Shown: positions 60,282 to 64,000 of the stretch, one piece after another
How the letters are laid out: each line of letters starts with the position of its first letter
Position numbering within the stretch: the first letter of the stretch is position 1
Assembly (NCBI RefSeq): GCF_008831285.2
Contig: NC_045139.1
Location: 34,879,706-34,943,705 of the forward strand
DNA length: 64,000 nucleotides
Direction: 5' to 3'
From: Nymphaea colorata
Taxonomy: Eukaryota; Streptophyta; Magnoliopsida; Nymphaeales; Nymphaeaceae
The notes under the pieces: generated by a model
The model's database searches: none
What the model was told of the DNA's origin: nothing
The model's input: only the letters and a program-made list of their open reading frames with translations
Position numbers and translations under genes: made by a program

Positions 60282-62390
60282 GATGATGACCCGATCGTCT
60301 CTTCGCCCCGCACCGGATCCTATTCAAAGTCACGCTGCCTCCACGATCCCGACTTCCTCCCGCCCTACACCGTCCATCTGCTCGTCTCTCAGGCAACCGT
60401 AGATAACCTGCGCCCTCAAAGCGCTAAATTTCCAGAAGATCTCCGGAGAAAACAACGTGCGGACCCCCAGAACACGCGCCTCCGTTCCAGAATCTCGTCC
60501 AATCGGAGCTCCCTCGCTCCTCCGGCGATCGAGCAAGCATGAATGGATCATGAGAAAACGGAGAAAGAGAAACAGAGCTCCAATTCCCGATGGCAAGGAG
60601 ACCCAGGTCGCCGGAAAAGAAACGGGCAGTCAAAATTTTTGCGATTACCTAGGCACGCTCTTTTTTGGCCTTTGCCTTTATCTCTCTCCGTCTCGACTAA
60701 CGAGCCAAGCATCCGAAGCAGAGAGAAAAGGGGGGAAGACTGAAGAGAAAGGGAGGGAGCGAACGCTCCCGCCTCGATACTTCGTCTGACGGAAGATTAT
60801 CAGACCGGCCGGCCGGCCGGCCGGCAATCTCCCGCGCTTTTCAGTGGCAGTGGATCCCGCAAGCGAGTGGGCCCAGGTCCCAAATCCCTTCTCCGGCGAA
60901 AGCCACTGAGACCAATCATTCTCTTCCTCTCCCATGGGACCCACAGGTTATATGCGCTCATTCTCTTGTCGACGGCACGTGCGGTTGCTTCTACCTGAAG
61001 CGAAGCGTACGCTGGCTTTAGTTTCCCGCCACAACCGATCGCCGATCGGTGATGCAAACGGATCTGGGCATTTGGATTCCAACCCAAAGGCTAGTATCGA
61101 ACTTAGGTCCGACTACGGGTTGGAGCTTTGGCTTTCAGCCTTAGTAAAACAAAATTTTACAAAATTATGTTCAAGTTTTGACTAAATAACGAAAATGCTC
61201 CTAAGCTTAAATTCTGGTTTTTCCTTTTTTAGCTGCTTAATATTAACGTAGATATCAAGCAGAGCAGGTGATGATTTGTGAGGGGTTTTATGTGATGTGT
61301 TTGTAAATGACTAAAATACCCTTATTAGTTAAATGGAAGACCCATCCTTTATAAGGATAACAAAAGAATTTAACATTTTTTCTCTACATAAAATTATGAA
61401 AATTCCTTTTGGGATAATACGAAACTAGGTCTTAGATATGAAGTGGTCAAATAAAAGAGATCAAAACTTGATTCTACTTTTGTTCTTTTAAAAGTTTTTT
61501 CATAAAAATGTTTTCTCAAGCACGTTGGTCAAAGTTTGGTGGTTTTCTTTATTTCCATTGTTAGACTTCAAATCAAGGGTGGGCCCCACTTCAAATTTTT
61601 TCACTTTACATGTAAATTAAAAAAAAATCACTTGTTATATATAAAAATTTTGAAAATTTATATTTCAACCGTAGTCAAAATTTAAAAACTTTAATTCGGC
61701 TCCCTCGTGAATAATTTTTAGTCTTGCCCTTGCTACAATGGGTAGAACTCTATTTCATGAGAGGATTTAGGAATTTGAGACCAAAATATAATTTTTCTAA
61801 GCTTTTTATATAGGTTAAACTAATTTTTTTTAAATTTTACATGTTAAATTGTAAATTTTAAAAACCTGAGGGACCCATAGCCCTTTGTACTTTTGTTTTT
61901 ACTTCAATTGATAAGTGTACCACTCTTCACCTAAGTTTCAACTCTCCAGTCAAATTTATTGTCGTATTTTAAAGAACGGAAGGCTACAATAGACAATATA
62001 GCCTTATACTTTGAGGGACTACCCATTGAAGATAATATTGAAATATGGTTTTGAGATTGAACTTGTATTTGTCAACTTCACTTGTAATGCACAATATAAT
62101 CGCTCCCACATAATTGGCACTTATTATTGCCCATAACACCATGGCCCCCAATAATGCCTTAAATGACTTTAGAAGAAGAGCAACAAAGACATACGTTGAG
62201 CAGCTTTTCCGTTCCATTCTTTTAAAGCCAAAACCTACTTATCAACCACAACAAGTCTTCTCGCTTTAACTTTTTATTGAAAGAGATAAAATAAAGATAA
62301 ACTGCACAAAAGGAACAACACCCGCAAACAAAGACAAGAAGGTGCTGCATATAAAAAAGCCAAAAGAATCCTCTCACCATTGGCTGCATG
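60282..62390. other. ACAP leader/promoter and intergenic DNA
   Basis: 60282-60790 is GC- and CT-rich on the minus strand, as expected of a leader. A run of five CCGG units sits at about 60809-60830. Beyond 61200 the DNA is AT-rich with no gene seen. Confidence 0.45.
60330..60551 (-). other. Possible 73-codon uORF in the ACAP leader
   Basis: An ATG at 60551 (MIHSCLLDRRRSE...) opens a frame that ends at 60330, 48 nt before the ACAP start codon. If the leader is unspliced here, it would lower translation of ACAP. An upstream short uORF (MLGS) also exists near 60706. Whether this region is exonic is inferred from its CT-rich, leader-like composition. Confidence 0.35.
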
Positions 62391-62640
62391 TAGGCTGGAC
62401 ACCGGCCTGGCTGCCACCGGGTACTCGCTCGATTCGGACCCAAAAAAGGAACCTGAGTTGAGTTGATAATGAGTTTATTTATTTATTTTTTAATTATATA
62501 TATTATAATTTTTATTAAAAATAATTTTTAAATTTAATCGGGCTGAGCTCAGGCCCAGGTTTTGGATGTCGGTGCAGCCCGGGTTATCGAGCCGGGCTGG
62601 GCTGGCCCGATGCCCAAACTTATCTGCCAGCCAGCTAACT
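62390..62640. mobile_element. GC-rich-ended non-autonomous element (family copy 4)
   Basis: Left end GGCTGGACACCGGCCTGGC, right end CTGGCCCGATGCCCAAA, AT-rich interior, no ORF. Related GC-rich sequence follows at 62750-62870. Confidence 0.55.
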
Positions 62641-62939
62641 ACTAGGTTTTACCTGGGGTTGCCTTAAAAGCAATGGCAGAGCAAAAAAAAATTAACTGGA
62701 GAGGCACTCGTTTATAATAGTCATATGTTATATGTACTTTTTTTTTTTTTTGGGTTGGTCGAGCTTTAGATCTAACAAACTTCATGAAGCCTGAGCACTC
62801 GGTCAAGCCGCTGCTAGGTACCCGGTTCCCAGCCCGACTTAGGCCCAGGCTCCGGTGGCAGAAAAACGATTTTGGGCATGGAAGAAACGTGGATTGCTCC
62901 ACTTTTACCAAAAGCCTGGTTTAAGAAAGTTTTCTACCA

Positions 62940-64000
62940 AGCCTTCAATAAGAAAATATACCATGAATACTAGACATCCGATAAAATCGGAGGGCGCACT
63001 ACTTACACATCCACTCATACTGAACCAGAGTCTAAGCTTTGCTATTTTCTGTTTCTTGCAGAGCTCCAAACTGAATCAAACAAAGGTATGAAGGAAGTGC
63101 CCGATCCCTGTGAAAGCTGAGACAGGAAAGAACAGAGAAGTAAGGCAAAAGACCAACATGTGTGGGACATTGACAGAGAATTGCAGCCAACAATTGCTGG
63201 TAAAAGAAGACATAAAGCAAAAAGGTTGAGAGTATTGCATGCCTTCACAGCGCCTCTTTCATGTGCTTGAGCAGTGTCCAATAAGGCATGATACCAACGC
63301 CTCTCCTCCCAGGGGGAGAGTTGATCAGCAAGTCACGTTCTTCACTTGTAAAGCTTTTCTTTTTACTTGGAATATCCTTCTCCTCCAACTTGAAAGCTCT
63401 CTTTGTGGGTAAATAAGGATTGTGGAAAAAAAAAAATTAAAATGTCATCTTAATTTAGTCAAAGTTATTTTTTGAATTTTTTATAAAGTAGATGACATTT
63501 TAATTTTTTTTTTTCCCACAATCCTTATTTACTCAAAAGAGCTTTCAAGGTTGGGAGGAGAAGGGATATTTCCAAGTAAAAGAAAAGCTTTACAAGTGAA
63601 GAACGTGACTTGCTGATCAACTCTCCCCCTGGGAGGAGAGGCGTTGGTATCATGCCTTATTGGACACTGCTCAAGCACATGAAAGAGGCGCTGTGAAGGC
63701 ATGCAATACTCTCAACCTTTTTGCTTTATGTCTTCTTTTACCAGCAATTTGTTGGCTGCAATTCTCTGTCAATGTCCACACATGTTGGTCTTTTGCCTTA
63801 CTTCTCTGTTCTTTCCTGTCTCAGCTTTCACAGGGATCGGGCACTTCCTTCATACTTTGTTTGATTCAGTTTGGAGCTCTGCAAGAAACAGAAAATAGCA
63901 AAGCTTAGACTCTGGTTCAGTATGAGGTGGATGTGTAAGTAGTGCGCCTCCGATTTTATCGGATGTCTAGTATTCATGGTATATTTTCTTATTGAAGGCT
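62940..64000. repeat. Near-perfect long inverted repeat (hairpin), open at the right edge
   Basis: 62940-63450 and 63490-64000 are inverted copies of 511 nt each around a 39-nt loop. The arms differ mainly by single-base insertions or deletions in homopolymers plus a few substitutions. The right arm continues past the window. A C-terminal coding-like stretch occurs in the left arm (minus strand, 63253-63432) and, disrupted, in the right arm. Matching ORFs beginning MDTAQAHERGAVKAC in both arms lie on the opposite reading and are not supported as genes. Confidence 0.95.
63253..63432 (-). pseudogene. C-terminal coding-like fragment of unknown protein in the hairpin arm
   Basis: The minus strand reads NPYLPTKRAFKLEEKD, then charged sequence with SFTSEERDLLINSPPGRR and VGIMPYWTLLKHMKEAL, then TGA. 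The composition looks like a real protein end, but I do not recognise the family. It starts next to the hairpin loop, so upstream exons are absent. The mirrored copy at about 63508-63690 is frame-shifted. Confidence 0.4.

Noticed and set aside
62972-62990. GACATCCGATAAAAT, matching the start region of U6 snRNA
   Set aside because: Only about 15 nt match; the rest of U6, its USE and TATA are absent. It is probably a chance palindrome-like sequence (CCGATAAAATCGG).
63042-63908. Mirrored ORFs MDTAQAHERGAVKAC... in both hairpin arms
   Set aside because: They are reading frames through the presumed 3' UTR of the coding-like fragment and exist twice only because of the inverted repeat.
1-64000. 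CRISPR arrays, bacterial operons, rRNA genes or intact autonomous retroelements
   Set aside because: No regularly spaced direct repeats with unique spacers, no rRNA core sequence, and no reverse transcriptase, integrase or transposase reading frame was seen on either strand.

Overview
The window is nuclear DNA of a flowering plant. This is shown by spliced genes with GT-AG introns of up to several kb, a plant-type U1 snRNA locus with plant snRNA promoter elements, a P-class PPR gene, an LIR1 gene, an NHL (LEA_2) gene, a mitochondrial uL11 gene and an AGD1/AGD3-type ACAP gene. Long AT-rich tracts, microsatellites and small non-autonomous repeats separate the genes. I cannot name the species from the sequence.

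Layout. 1.6-3.5 kb: two U1 snRNA genes on the minus strand plus a promoter-only relic between them. 4-10.7 kb: repeat-rich DNA, including one arm of an 18-kb-spaced inverted repeat and a tandem/inverted array of a ~780-bp unit. 10.7-14.06 kb: a DNA-level partial copy, introns included, of the ACAP gene found at 45-60 kb. 14.47-19.9 kb: the decayed N-terminal/helicase half of a TEBICHI (POLQ-like) gene, cut off just after the SAT helicase motif. 22.9-23.4 kb: the second arm of the spaced inverted repeat. 23.8-24.4 kb: single-exon NHL gene. 26.7-27.2 kb: a three-exon DnaJ-type cysteine-rich zinc-finger gene. 29.9-30.4 kb: mitochondrial ribosomal protein uL11m. 32.4-34.5 kb: small repeats (MITE-like, solo LTR, SINE-like). 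35.4-38.55 kb: intronless 1045-residue PPR protein with 25 back-to-back 35-residue motifs. 41.1-41.75 kb: three-exon LIR1 gene, convergent with the PPR gene. 41.8-44.2 kb: coding-like blocks I cannot identify, interrupted by a GC-rich repeat. 45.4-60.3 kb: the complete 19-exon ACAP gene on the minus strand, its introns holding a TRIM element, tandem repeats and microsatellites. 62.9-64 kb: an almost perfect long hairpin that runs off the right edge.

I assembled the ACAP (19 exons, 865 aa), LIR1 (3 exons, 134 aa) and DnaJ-zinc-finger (3 exons, 107 aa) models by hand from splice sites; in each, exon phases fit and the total length is a multiple of three. The genes do not form a pathway: uL11m and the PPR are probably mitochondrial, LIR1 is a chloroplast protein, and ACAP acts in endomembrane traffic. 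The main points of interest are the U1 cluster with altered loop I, the TEB/ACAP gene-fragment junction with a separate 35-nt TEB scrap elsewhere, the PPR array with a readable RNA code, and the terminal hairpin, which may be a real siRNA-type locus or an assembly foldback.
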